Shown: piece by piece, positions 1 through 6,870 of the stretch
Position numbering within the stretch: the stretch's first letter is position 1
How the letters are laid out: each line of letters starts with the position of its first letter
Assembly (NCBI GenBank): GCA_947463335.1
Contig: CANHRF010000032.1
Coordinates: forward strand, 1-9,580
Direction of reading: 5' to 3'
DNA from: Actinomycetota bacterium
GTDB taxonomy: Bacteria > Actinomycetota > Actinomycetes > Nanopelagicales > Nanopelagicaceae
DNA: 9,580 nt
Notes under the pieces: model-generated
Told to the model about the DNA's origin: nothing
The model's database searches: none
The model's input: the letters and a program-made list of their open reading frames with translations, nothing else
Translations under genes and position numbers: made by a program

Positions 1-177
1 AGAACTTTGGTTTGGGGAGCGATGCCGATTGGTTCACTCTTAGGTGGAGTTTTAGCGAATTTCAGCCTGCGACTTCCGATGTATGTAGGCGGAGCGATAG
101 CCTGTGCAATATCTATCGCATCTATAACTTTCTTCCTTAATATTGAAAAGGATTCTCGCAACGAAAGCGCAATCTGA
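1..177 (+). CDS. C-terminal fragment of a probable MFS transporter
   Basis: The reading frame is open from the first base to a TGA at 175-177 and gives 58 residues. It starts RTLVWGAMPIGSLLGGVLA, then has a short arginine-containing loop, a hydrophobic helix (YVGGAIACAISIASITFF) and a charged tail. A small-residue-rich helix with a GSLLGG pattern, followed by one last helix and a short polar tail, is typical of the last two membrane segments of major facilitator superfamily exporters, especially the MFS_3/enterobactin-exporter-like group. The rest of the gene lies left of the window, so substrate and exact family cannot be judged. There is no clear terminator between it and the next gene on the same strand, 74 bases downstream, so read-through into tldD is possible. 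Confidence 0.6.
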   Translation, partial: RTLVWGAMPIGSLLGGVLANFSLRLPMYVGGAIACAISIASITFFLNIEKDSRNESAI

Positions 178-251
178 TTCAAAAATAACCCTACTTTCAC
201 CGTAAGGATCACCCGCTTCCCCTAATGCAATTTTTGAAATAAGGTGCGGGG

Positions 252-1754
252 GTGAATAAAACCGTTGATGCAGATTTCTTAGCCCTCCCATTAGTCGCAG
301 TAAGCGATGCCGCTATCAGTACCGCCAAAGATTCAGGCGCTTCCCACGTAGATGTGCGCATCGAACGCACCCGCAGTGGATTGCTTTCTCTTCGTGATGC
401 TCGCCCTGAAACTCAGAGCGACGAGACCATCGCCGGCGTTGGTGTGCGCGTCATTGTTAATGGAGCTTGGGGCTTTGCATCCTCACCAGAAATTTCTGTG
501 GATGTAGCGAAGAAATTGGCGTTAACCGCAGTTGCGATGGCTAAGACATCAAAACCACTTTCCACAGAGCTGGTTTCATTGGTAACTGAACCGGTTTATG
601 CCAGCCAAACCTGGGTTTCAGATTATGAAATCGATCCATTTTCTGTCTCTGACTCTGAGAAGAAAGATCGTCTCGTAGATTTAAGTAACCGCTTGCTGAA
701 GAGTTCCGGCGTCAATCACACATCTGCCAACACAATGTTTGTTAAAGAGCAGAAGCATTACGCAGATTCTTACGGCACCAGCACCACACAACAACGTGTA
801 CGAATCCAAACTCAGATCGAAGCGATCTCAATCGGAGACCACGGCTTCGAATCAATGCGCACACTGGCACAGCCTGCGGGTTACGGCTGGGAGTGGATGG
901 GAAATAAAGCTTGGGATTGGGATTCAGAGATTGCAGAACTGCCAACTCTTCTTGCGGAAAAGGTCGCAGCGCCATCGGTTGAACCAGGTCGTTATGACGT
1001 ATTGATTCACCCTTCGAATTTGTGGCTAACCATTCACGAATCAATTGGCCACGCAACTGAATTAGACCGTGCTATTGGATATGAAGCTAATTACGCCGGA
1101 ACATCATTTGCCACTCCAGATAAGTTAAATACTTTGCAATATGGCTCAAAATTAATGAATGTGACTGGAGATCGAAATACACCTCACGGCTTAAGTACCG
1201 TTGGTTTTGATGATGAAGGCGTTGCAGCTCAGCGCTGGGACATTGTTAAAGATGGCCTTCTTGTTGGATATCAGTTAGATCGCCGTATCGCTGCGCGCGT
1301 CAACCGCGATCGCAGCAATGGATGCGCCTTTGCTGATTCGCCAGCACACGTTCCGATTCAGCGAATGCCCAATGTTTCGCTTCAGCCAAATCCTGCTGGT
1401 CAAACTTTTGAGGAGATGGTTTCTTCAATGGAAGATGGAATCGTTATCAAGGGCGATAAATCTTGGTCAATTGATATGCAGCGATATAACTTCCAATTTA
1501 CTGGTCAACAGTTCCATCGCGTCAAGAATGGAAAGATTGTTGGTCAGTTAAAGGATGTTGCATATCAAGCAACAACCACTGATTTCTGGGGTTCAATGAA
1601 GTCAGTAGGCGGTCCATCAACATATGTACTTGGCGGAGCATTTAACTGCGGCAAAGCTCAACCTGGACAGGTTGCAGCGGTTAGTCATGGTTGCCCAGCG
1701 GCAATCTTCGACAAGGTGAATATTCTTAATACTGTTGCGGAGGCCGGAAAATGA
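252..1754 (+). CDS. tldD: TldD, catalytic subunit of the TldD/TldE metallopeptidase
   Basis: This 500-residue protein has the usual TldD length and its zinc-site motif HESIGHATE. His262, Glu263 and His266 form the HExxxH signature, followed by GYEANYAGTSFA. Near the C-terminus, Cys466 in FNCGKAQPGQ is the family's cysteine zinc ligand candidate; a second cysteine is at 481 in SHGCP. The family forms a heterodimer with TldE and cleaves small or unfolded peptides inside a closed chamber. In E. coli it matures microcin B17 and degrades the antitoxin CcdA; the substrate here is unknown. The start is a GTG at 252, with AAGG at 241-244 as a suitably spaced ribosome site; the other nearby GTG, at 244, runs into a stop. 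The stop overlaps the tldE start. Identity is secure, substrate is not. Confidence 0.95.
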   Translation: MNKTVDADFLALPLVAVSDAAISTAKDSGASHVDVRIERTRSGLLSLRDARPETQSDETIAGVGVRVIVNGAWGFASSPEISVDVAKKLALTAVAMAKTSKPLSTELVSLVTEPVYASQTWVSDYEIDPFSVSDSEKKDRLVDLSNRLLKSSGVNHTSANTMFVKEQKHYADSYGTSTTQQRVRIQTQIEAISIGDHGFESMRTLAQPAGYGWEWMGNKAWDWDSEIAELPTLLAEKVAAPSVEPGRYDVLIHPSNLWLTIHESIGHATELDRAIGYEANYAGTSFATPDKLNTLQYGSKLMNVTGDRNTPHGLSTVGFDDEGVAAQRWDIVKDGLLVGYQLDRRIAARVNRDRSNGCAFADSPAHVPIQRMPNVSLQPNPAGQTFEEMVSSMEDGIVIKGDKSWSIDMQRYNFQFTGQQFHRVKNGKIVGQLKDVAYQATTTDFWGSMKSVGGPSTYVLGGAFNCGKAQPGQVAAVSHGCPAAIFDKVNILNTVAEAGK

Positions 1755-3133
1755 TTTCAGCACAAGATCTGATTGAAAAGATTACTTCAGCCGCAACCTG
1801 TGATGATTGCATCGTCGTTGTAAGCGATAAGACGCAAGCAAATCTTCGTTGGGCAGGTAGCACGCTAACCACCAATGGCGTGATTCAAGAGCGCAACGTA
1901 ACTGTTATTGCATTCGTTTCAGTCAATGGCGCAATGGCATCCGGTGGCGTTACTCGCACAGATGTCGCACTTTCCGATATTCCGAAGCTATTGGAAGAAG
2001 CTATTGCTGCAGCTAAAGCGGCAGGTCCAGCCGACGATTACGCACCTCTTGCTACAAATGTTTCGATAGGTGACTGGTCGGCAGATCACGTTCCAACAGG
2101 TCCTGAAGTGTTTTCAAGATTTGCACCAGCCTTGGGCGATATGTTCTCCCGTTCCGTTGCAGACAAGATTGAGCTATTCGGATATTCCGAACACACCAAT
2201 GAAACTACTTGGGTTGGATCAAAGGGCGGTTTGCGCCTTCGCAAAGATTCACCTGTCGGTCGTGTGGAAATGACCGGAAAGTCTCACGAGCGCTCACGTT
2301 CGACTTGGGCTGGAGTTGAAACTCGCGACTTTACCGATGTTTCTGTTGCCGACATTGATGCACAAATTCGCCAACGTTTAACCTGGCAAGGCACAAAGGT
2401 TGATCTTCCAGCCGGTCGCTACGACACAATCTTGCCATCAGGCTCTGTTGCCGATCTCTTTACCTACATGATGTGGGTCTCAACAGCGCGCGATGCGCAC
2501 GAGGGTCAATCAGTATTTTCCAAGAAGGGTGGCGGAACTCGAATTGGCGAGAAGCTTTCAAATGTTTCTTTGCAATTCTTTAGCGATCCTGATTTCAAAC
2601 AACTTCCAGCGGCTAACTTCGTTTCTGCTGCCGTAAGTTCACCATTCTCTTCTGTCTTCGACAATGGCCAATCCATCAAGCGCGTCGACTGGTTAAAGGA
2701 TGGAACGCTTCAATCTCTGATTCAAACTCGCGCTTCCGCAAAGTTAACAAACTTAGATTTCACACCACTGGGTGAAAACTTGGTTATGAGCGTGGATGGA
2801 GCCAGCGGTTCACTTGAAGATTTAGTGAAGAAAGTTGATAACGGACTCCTTCTTACAACCCTCTGGTACATCCGAATGGTTGATCCGAATTCCTTACTTC
2901 TCACCGGACTAACTCGCGATGGCGTTTATCACGTTAAGGGTGGCGAAGTCGTGGGCGCTACTAACAACTTCCGATGGAATGATTCACCAGTTTCAGCACT
3001 TTCACGTATTGTTCACGCAGGCGCTACCGAATGGACCCAACCACGTGAATGGGCCGGCGATATGTCGAATATGGCGATGCCCGCACTTGTCATTAAAGAT
3101 TTCAACATGTCTACTGTGAGCCCAGGAAGCTAG
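1751..3133 (+). CDS. tldE: TldE/PmbA, non-catalytic partner subunit of TldD
   Basis: This 460-residue protein belongs to the PmbA/TldE half of the TldD/TldE pair. Characteristic stretches are ANLRWAGSTLTTNGV near residue 30, GLLLTTLWYIR from residue 365, LLLTGLTRDGVYHVKGGEVV after it, and NNFRWNDSP around residue 407. It has no HExxxH motif, as expected for the subunit that shapes the peptide chamber and does not bind catalytic zinc. Its ATG at 1751 overlaps the tldD TGA (ATGA), and GCGGAGG at 1737-1743 inside the end of tldD is a good ribosome site 7 bases upstream. This arrangement indicates translational coupling and matched subunit levels. The gene ends 37 bases before the end of a convergent gene. 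Confidence 0.94.
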   Translation: MISAQDLIEKITSAATCDDCIVVVSDKTQANLRWAGSTLTTNGVIQERNVTVIAFVSVNGAMASGGVTRTDVALSDIPKLLEEAIAAAKAAGPADDYAPLATNVSIGDWSADHVPTGPEVFSRFAPALGDMFSRSVADKIELFGYSEHTNETTWVGSKGGLRLRKDSPVGRVEMTGKSHERSRSTWAGVETRDFTDVSVADIDAQIRQRLTWQGTKVDLPAGRYDTILPSGSVADLFTYMMWVSTARDAHEGQSVFSKKGGGTRIGEKLSNVSLQFFSDPDFKQLPAANFVSAAVSSPFSSVFDNGQSIKRVDWLKDGTLQSLIQTRASAKLTNLDFTPLGENLVMSVDGASGSLEDLVKKVDNGLLLTTLWYIRMVDPNSLLLTGLTRDGVYHVKGGEVVGATNNFRWNDSPVSALSRIVHAGATEWTQPREWAGDMSNMAMPALVIKDFNMSTVSPGS

Positions 3134-3169
3134 GCGTCAAAGCCTCTATCAGTAAATTTCCAAGGCCCG

Positions 3170-4315
3170 CTAACGATTTTTGGTCAGTGTACTGACCATT
3201 TTCTCCAGCGGTCCTTGGTTAAATTTCTGCAACCAAATTTTTGCGAAGTAAACCAGCGCCAACCAAATTCCAATTGCGAAAAGCACAACTTCCCAAGTTT
3301 CTAGTTTTTGGAATAGCCCTAGCCCCCAAGGCCCAAAAGCAAGAGAAGTAATAACTGACTGCAGGATATAGACGGTGAGTGACATTTTTCCAGCCGGCAC
3401 CATCCAGGCAACATATTTAGGGTTCTCTTGAACGACTTTTCTAATCACTGCAATGTAGAAGATCGACATTAGCGGAGCCGCGATGAATGAAGTGAAAAGC
3501 GAAAGCAAGTAAATAGCCTCAGATGGTTCTGCCAACTGTTCATTGCGGAGAAGAACAATCGCGGCAAAAATCTGAATCGGAGCTCCAAAAAAGAAGCCCT
3601 TTTTCATTAAACTTGAGTTCTTCTTCGCATCGATTGGTGAAGATAAGAAATTGCTTCTCGCCATACGAAGTCCCAAGAGAAATGCCGCGAAGGCTAAACC
3701 TCCTTGAAGAAATACACCGGTTGTGATGCCGTAAACCCAGATTTCGAGACGTGCAGGGATTGCCTCAAGAAATGTTCCATTCACCAGCACTGCATCAAGC
3801 TTTGACTCCATCGGTGCCTGAATACTCTCGGTTGGCAAGAACCGCTCAGCGATATAGACCAGTGCGCCAACCAAGATCACTAAAGTTGAAGAAACGATGA
3901 AAACTACTCGACTCCAGATTTTCAGAGTTCTATCAGCCCGAAAGAAGAAAGGAATCAGAAGTAAACCGAAGATGCCGTACATAAAGATGATGTCGCCGTG
4001 CCACAAAAAAGTAAAGTGAAGAGCACCAAGTGCAATCAGCGCAAAACAGCGCTTTACCCATCGGACTCTATTCGCTCGATCGCCTCTAATTATGTAATTT
4101 GAGCTATATCCAAAGAGGAAAGAGAAGAGTAAATAGAACTTGCCTGCGAATATTGAAGCAATGATGAAGGTAGCCGTTCCATTTGCTAACCCTTGAGTTA
4201 ACTCACCGCGCGCTCCCTCGCCACTGTTTAATCCCATAAATTGGATATTTACGACAAGGATTCCAAGTAGCGCAAAACCTCTCAAAACATCGGGGGCAAT
4301 ATCACGTTGCTTCAT
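3170..4315 (-). CDS. DUF418/YeiB-like multi-pass membrane protein
   Basis: This 381-residue, strongly hydrophobic protein shows the hallmarks of the DUF418/YeiB family. The N-terminus has DVLRGFALLGILVVNI (residues 9-24). It is followed by FAGKFYLLFSFLFGY (56-70), HGDIIFMYGIFGLLLIPF (106-123), AGKMSLTVYILQS (308-320) and a closing GPLEKMVSTLTKN. About eight to ten membrane helices are expected. The family is poorly characterised; some members are thought to act as transporters or acyltransferase-like membrane proteins, so no substrate is claimed. I chose the ATG at 4315: AAGGAAAAG precedes it and residues from there match the family start. An in-frame ATG at 4381 would add 22 polar, cysteine-containing residues and run 52 bases into the upstream gene. 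It is the last gene of the four-gene cassette, 14 bases after its neighbour. Confidence 0.85.
   Translation of the reverse strand: MKQRDIAPDVLRGFALLGILVVNIQFMGLNSGEGARGELTQGLANGTATFIIASIFAGKFYLLFSFLFGYSSNYIIRGDRANRVRWVKRCFALIALGALHFTFLWHGDIIFMYGIFGLLLIPFFFRADRTLKIWSRVVFIVSSTLVILVGALVYIAERFLPTESIQAPMESKLDAVLVNGTFLEAIPARLEIWVYGITTGVFLQGGLAFAAFLLGLRMARSNFLSSPIDAKKNSSLMKKGFFFGAPIQIFAAIVLLRNEQLAEPSEAIYLLSLFTSFIAAPLMSIFYIAVIRKVVQENPKYVAWMVPAGKMSLTVYILQSVITSLAFGPWGLGLFQKLETWEVVLFAIGIWLALVYFAKIWLQKFNQGPLEKMVSTLTKNR
3181..3204 (+). terminator. Possible terminator of the tldDE operon, inside the end of the convergent gene
   Basis: A perfect 7-bp stem TGGTCAG / CTGACCA with loop TGTA occupies 3181-3198 and is followed by TTTTCT on the plus strand. 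It lies 47 bases past the tldE stop. On the minus strand the hairpin is followed by A residues, so it should act only on plus-strand transcripts. It also encodes the last residues of the convergent DUF418-like protein, so the hairpin could be a coincidence of coding sequence. The stem is short and only moderately GC-rich. Confidence 0.45.
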
Positions 4316-4329
4316 TCTCGTTCTTTTCC

Positions 4330-4782
4330 TTAAAAAGTTATGTCGAAGGCAACCATTGCAGCTGCAATAGCTATTGCCCAAAGCGTCAAACTTGCAATAA
4401 TCAGTACTGAGGCTCGAATTGGTTTAACGCCAGCGATCACCGCAGCTGCTGCTGCAAATTGAGTTCCGATCAATATCGGACCAAGCACTGCTAATCCGTA
4501 AACTCCATACTTATCAAAAGCTTTTAGCGCCTTCTCCAATTTCGGCAGTTCCGCCGGTTTACCACTTTTAACTCGCCTAGCAATCAACTTTTCTCTAATA
4601 CTGGATGCAAAGTAAGCGAAGAGGATGATCGTTATCGAGTTCCCGACTACAGCGGAAATCAGCGTCGCAATTGGATTCAGCCCAACAACAATTCCTGCTG
4701 GAACTACAGCTATCGCCTCCATCCATGGAATAGCTCCTGCAATGAATACTCCGAGTAATCCAAGATTCTCAATATCTAGCAT
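4330..4782 (-). CDS. Small multidrug export family (COG2426-like) membrane protein
   Basis: This 150-residue protein matches the Sm_multidrug_ex family pattern: an N-terminal amphipathic/hydrophobic segment with EAIAVVPAG (22-30) and GLNP, a GNS turn (47-49), a charged cytoplasmic loop (residues 63-92), then VLGPILIGTQ (99-108) and two more helices. About four membrane segments are predicted by eye. Despite the family name, firm evidence of drug export is scarce. The ATG shares one base with the stop of the preceding gene (TAATG at 4784-4780), and no strong Shine-Dalgarno is seen upstream, so translation probably depends on coupling. It sits third in the XRE-led cassette. Confidence 0.82.
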   Translation of the reverse strand: MLDIENLGLLGVFIAGAIPWMEAIAVVPAGIVVGLNPIATLISAVVGNSITIILFAYFASSIREKLIARRVKSGKPAELPKLEKALKAFDKYGVYGLAVLGPILIGTQFAAAAAVIAGVKPIRASVLIIASLTLWAIAIAAAMVAFDITF

Positions 4783-5327
4783 TAAATATCTCGCTCACGC
4801 CAAGCCATAACCATTGACGGTAAAGAAGCAGTGGCAAATAGAGTGGCTATTGCGAGATAGCTTCCATCATTTCCTTCAGGTTGGAACATCTGTAGTTCGG
4901 GTCCAAAAAGTATCAAAATCATCAAACCCATTAGAACGTAGCACAGAATGAAGTATGCATATCTGAATGATGTATTTCTCACCGAGATCTGCCGCTCGTC
5001 TAGCAACTCATCGGGAGCATCTGCAATAGACCTAACGGCAATTCGCAGGAATGAGTAACAGACGACTACTGCAAAGATTACAAAAATTGCGGTCACGGAA
5101 TAAACGATTACGCCAACCTCGGGGCTTAGATTGAGGTTTATCTTTATAGTGGGCCAGTAGCTGCCCATTGATGTAAGAACCATGCCGAGCGCCAAAAGGA
5201 GAACTAAAATACGTCTGTTGCGCTGAGGTCGTAACCATCTAAATTTAGAATTATCATTATTCAGCAGATCCTTGACGCCCTTTTCAGTAACGCCTTCAAA
5301 CCAATAGATCTTGTTCTTCTTTGTCAT
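4782..5327 (-). CDS. Four-TM membrane protein with LDER motif (DUF2178-like), partner of the XRE gene
   Basis: This 181-residue protein has a basic N-terminal domain of about 36 residues, two hydrophobic segments (about 38-58 and 70-93), a charged loop with DELLDERQISVRN (106-118) followed by FRYAY, and two more helices (about 123-142 and 156-175). A D/E-rich LDER...R...AY loop between helix pairs is known from DUF2178 and related small proteins that are very often encoded next to a tiny XRE regulator, as here. Exact family membership is not certain, and the extra N-terminal domain is unusual for that group. The ATG lies 2 bases past the upstream stop, and the AAAGGAAAG at the end of the XRE gene serves as ribosome site. 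Function is unknown. Confidence 0.72.
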   Translation of the reverse strand: MTKKNKIYWFEGVTEKGVKDLLNNDNSKFRWLRPQRNRRILVLLLALGMVLTSMGSYWPTIKINLNLSPEVGVIVYSVTAIFVIFAVVVCYSFLRIAVRSIADAPDELLDERQISVRNTSFRYAYFILCYVLMGLMILILFGPELQMFQPEGNDGSYLAIATLFATASLPSMVMAWRERDI

Positions 5328-5329
5328 CT

Positions 5330-5563
5330 CTACTTTCCTTTCTTAAATGGGGTCTGCGAAAACAACTCTGATACTTCTTGATTTAGAGCCTTGGCTATTC
5401 GAAGAGCCAGCACCAATGAAGGGCTGTACTCCTCGCGCTCGAGGTATCCAATGGTTTGGTAATGAACGCCGACCTTGTCAGCAAGATCTTGGCGTGTGAG
5501 TCCAAGTGAGGTGCGGGCTTCTTCTATGCGGTTATAGACCGGTTCTTCAGGGTTGCGACTCAT
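5330..5563 (-). CDS. Small XRE-family (Cro/C1-type) transcriptional repressor
   Basis: This 77-residue protein consists almost only of a five-helix Cro/C1 DNA-binding domain at about residues 11-67. The helix-turn-helix is TRQDLADKVGVHYQTIGYLE (23-42), followed by the family's SPSLVLALRIAKAL and VSELF. It resembles the YgzD/YozG-type short regulators that pair with small membrane proteins. It is the first gene of a cassette, 2 bases before the DUF2178-like gene. No Shine-Dalgarno precedes the ATG. Instead a TATGCT -10 element ends 6 bases upstream, so the mRNA is probably leaderless. The -10 lies within a 16-bp palindrome ending 4 bases before the ATG, a natural site for autorepression. Confidence 0.92.
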   Translation of the reverse strand: MSRNPEEPVYNRIEEARTSLGLTRQDLADKVGVHYQTIGYLEREEYSPSLVLALRIAKALNQEVSELFSQTPFKKGK

Positions 5564-5598
5564 AGAAATAGCATATATGCTATGTAGTATTAATGCAA
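5563..5598 (-). promoter_or_regulatory. Promoter of the XRE cassette, leaderless start
   Basis: On the minus strand, TTGCAT (5598-5593), a 17-base spacer, TATGCT (5575-5570), 6 bases, then the ATG at 5563. The -10 fits the TAnnnT pattern that dominates actinobacterial promoters, and its distance to the ATG puts transcription start at or next to the A of the start codon. The -35 is weak (TTG conserved only). Confidence 0.6.
5568..5583. promoter_or_regulatory. 16-bp perfect palindrome, likely operator of the XRE repressor
   Basis: ATAGCATATATGCTAT reads the same on both strands with no mismatch. It covers the whole -10 element of the XRE promoter and lies 4 bases upstream of the ATG. Dimeric XRE repressors bind palindromes of this size, and a bound dimer here would block RNA polymerase. 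The binding partner is inferred from position. Confidence 0.65.
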
Positions 5599-5600
5599 CA

Positions 5601-5638
5601 TAAGAAGAAAGGGCCGCTCAGTTTCCTGAGCGACCCTT
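5601..5638 (-). terminator. Rho-independent terminator of terC
   Basis: On the minus strand, a 13-bp stem with one G-U wobble (arms 5638-5626 and 5621-5609) closes a GAAA tetraloop (5625-5622) and is followed by TTTCTTCTTA. It lies 42 bases past the terC stop and just before the -35 of the XRE promoter, so it insulates the two units. The first arm begins AAGGGTCGCTCAG. On the plus strand the wobble becomes a C-A mismatch and no T-run follows. Confidence 0.88.
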
Positions 5639-5679
5639 CCTATTCTTAAGTTGCAGATCTATTGCTTGCTAAAGAGGAA

Positions 5680-6669
5680 TTACTCCTCTTCCTTCTCTCC
5701 CGCTGTCATTCGCCCTGCGTGAGCGTGAGCGTTTGGATCGCGCTTAGATTTGATCAAGCTGGCGACAGTTGAGACTACGAGAATCAGGCCAATTACTGAA
5801 AGGCTAACTAGCGTCGGAACCTTAGGGACTTCGATCCAGATCTCGTGTAGATAAGTCAAAATCAGCTTAACACCGATAAACATCAGAATAACTGATAGTC
5901 CAAGTGACAAGTAAACCAATTTACTTAGCAAGCCAGCTAGCAAGAAGTAAAGAGCGCGGAGACCTAGAAGAGCAAAAGCGTTTGCCGCAAAGACTAAGAA
6001 TGGCTCTTGAGTGACTCCAAATGTCGCCGGAATCGAATCAAGCGCAAATAGCAAGTCAGTCGATGCAATCGCGACCATAACCAGGAACATAGGCGTTGCT
6101 AACTTCTTGCCGTCAATTTTTATGAAGAGCTTCGAACCATGGAATTCATCTGTCATTGCGATTCGTTTTCTAACTAGCTTGACAAGCTTGTTATCTTCCG
6201 GTGAAGGATCTTCATCCCAATGATTGAATAAGGCAACTCCGGTCCAAATAAGAATTGCACCGAAGATAACGAAGGTGAAGCTAAATGCTGCAAGTGCGGC
6301 CGCGCCGACTGCAATAAAGATTCCACGGAGAACAAGTGCTAAGAGAACTCCGAACATCAAGACACGTTGGTGGTAGATAGTTGGAACGGCAAATTGAGCC
6401 AAAATAATAATGAATACAAAGAGGTTATCTACAGAGAGTGACTTCTCTACAAGATACGCTGCAAAATATTCTGTACCGAATTGGGAACCAGAACTTTGCC
6501 AGACCCAAATACCAAAGCCGATCGCAATTCCAATGTAAAAAATTGACCATAAAGCCGCCTCTTTAAACATAACATCGTGAGGTTTGCGACTGACGGTAAG
6601 TAGGTCAACGACGATCAGAGCCAAAATCGCTCCGATGACTACAAACCACGTGGTTAAAGAGACATCCAT
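5680..6669 (-). CDS. TerC/Alx-family integral membrane protein, probable Mn2+ exporter
   Basis: This 329-residue protein has about nine hydrophobic segments and the TerC family signatures: LVEKSLSVDNLFVF (73-86), with acidic residues Glu75 and Asp81 inside a helix, and STDLLFALDSIPA (203-215), with Asp205 and Asp211. It then continues ANAFALLGLRALYFLLAG (229-246). A hydrophilic loop with DEDPSPEDN and DEFHGSK (152-180) separates the halves, and the C-terminal tail has HAHA and an acidic end. Alx-type TerC proteins export Mn2+ in E. coli and Bacillus; the riboswitch upstream makes that role likely here, in preference to tellurium resistance. The ATG at 6669 has AGGTG (6680-6676) 6 bases upstream. 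A 7-bp inverted repeat (AAGAGGA/TCCTCTT) spans the stop codon, before the main terminator. Confidence 0.93.
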   Translation of the reverse strand: MDVSLTTWFVVIGAILALIVVDLLTVSRKPHDVMFKEAALWSIFYIGIAIGFGIWVWQSSGSQFGTEYFAAYLVEKSLSVDNLFVFIIILAQFAVPTIYHQRVLMFGVLLALVLRGIFIAVGAAALAAFSFTFVIFGAILIWTGVALFNHWDEDPSPEDNKLVKLVRKRIAMTDEFHGSKLFIKIDGKKLATPMFLVMVAIASTDLLFALDSIPATFGVTQEPFLVFAANAFALLGLRALYFLLAGLLSKLVYLSLGLSVILMFIGVKLILTYLHEIWIEVPKVPTLVSLSVIGLILVVSTVASLIKSKRDPNAHAHAGRMTAGEKEEE

Positions 6670-6685
6670 TAGTTACACCTATTTC

Positions 6686-6792
6686 GTTAAAGGGACATAG
6701 AGCCAAAGTCTCCCTCAACCACTTTGTGGTCGCAGCTCCGGGATATTGCTATCCGTGTTGACGAAGATGCCGAACGAGGTACTCCCCTTAAC
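6686..6792 (-). ncRNA. yybP-ykoY Mn2+ riboswitch controlling terC
   Basis: The terC leader shows the class's two conserved strands in order: GGGGAGUA (6787-6780) and GAGACUUUGGC (6712-6702). The ends pair: GTTAAGGGG (6792-6784) with CCCTTTAAC (6694-6686), 9 bp with one G-U, forming the closing P1 helix. Inside are a GGATA/TATCC hairpin with a GCAA tetraloop (6754-6741) and an ACCAC/GTGGT hairpin. In known members the two conserved loops dock around a Mn2+ ion and switch on exporters of the TerC/Alx, MntP or P-type ATPase families. The ribosome site lies 5 bases after P1, so control of translation is plausible; no clear terminator hairpin is seen between P1 and the ATG. Confidence 0.87.
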
Positions 6793-6793
6793 G

Positions 6794-6829
6794 TGCCTGA
6801 ATGCTAATAGGAAGATGGGGCCCGAGCAA
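6794..6829 (-). promoter_or_regulatory. Probable terC promoter upstream of the riboswitch
   Basis: On the minus strand, TTGCTC (6829-6824), a 17-base spacer and TAGCAT (6806-6801). Transcription would begin at about 6794, just before the riboswitch P1 helix, as expected for a riboswitch leader. Both hexamers are only partial matches. Confidence 0.5.
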
Positions 6830-6870
6830 ATTTGAACGCCTTGAATCTAAGTGTGTCGCAATGGGTATTT

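Noticed and set aside
178..238. 9-bp inverted repeat TTCAAAAAT (178-186) and ATTTTTGAA (230-238) before tldD
   Set aside because: AT-rich arms 43 bases apart, no T-run after a compact hairpin and no promoter hexamers at sensible spacing; probably chance.
742..1056. Open frames on both strands inside tldD (also at 1318-1551)
   Set aside because: They overlap a strong family match, have compositions unlike real proteins and lack ribosome sites.
4316..4381. Longer N-terminus for the DUF418-like protein, from the ATG at 4381
   Set aside because: The 22 added residues are polar and cysteine-rich, overlap the upstream gene by 52 bases, and precede the family's conserved start; the ATG at 4315 has a ribosome site.
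5032..5238. Open frame on the minus strand inside the LDER-loop membrane protein gene
   Set aside because: It lacks membrane or domain features and is a shadow of the real frame, which has a ribosome site and coupled spacing.
5672..5690. AAGAGGA/TCCTCTT hairpin at the terC stop as the main terminator
   Set aside because: It has a short stem with only a brief T stretch, and a much stronger 13-bp GAAA-loop terminator follows; kept as a note under terC.
5680..6669. Tellurium resistance as the role of the TerC-like protein
   Set aside because: No other ter genes are present, and the Mn2+ riboswitch in its leader points to metal export.
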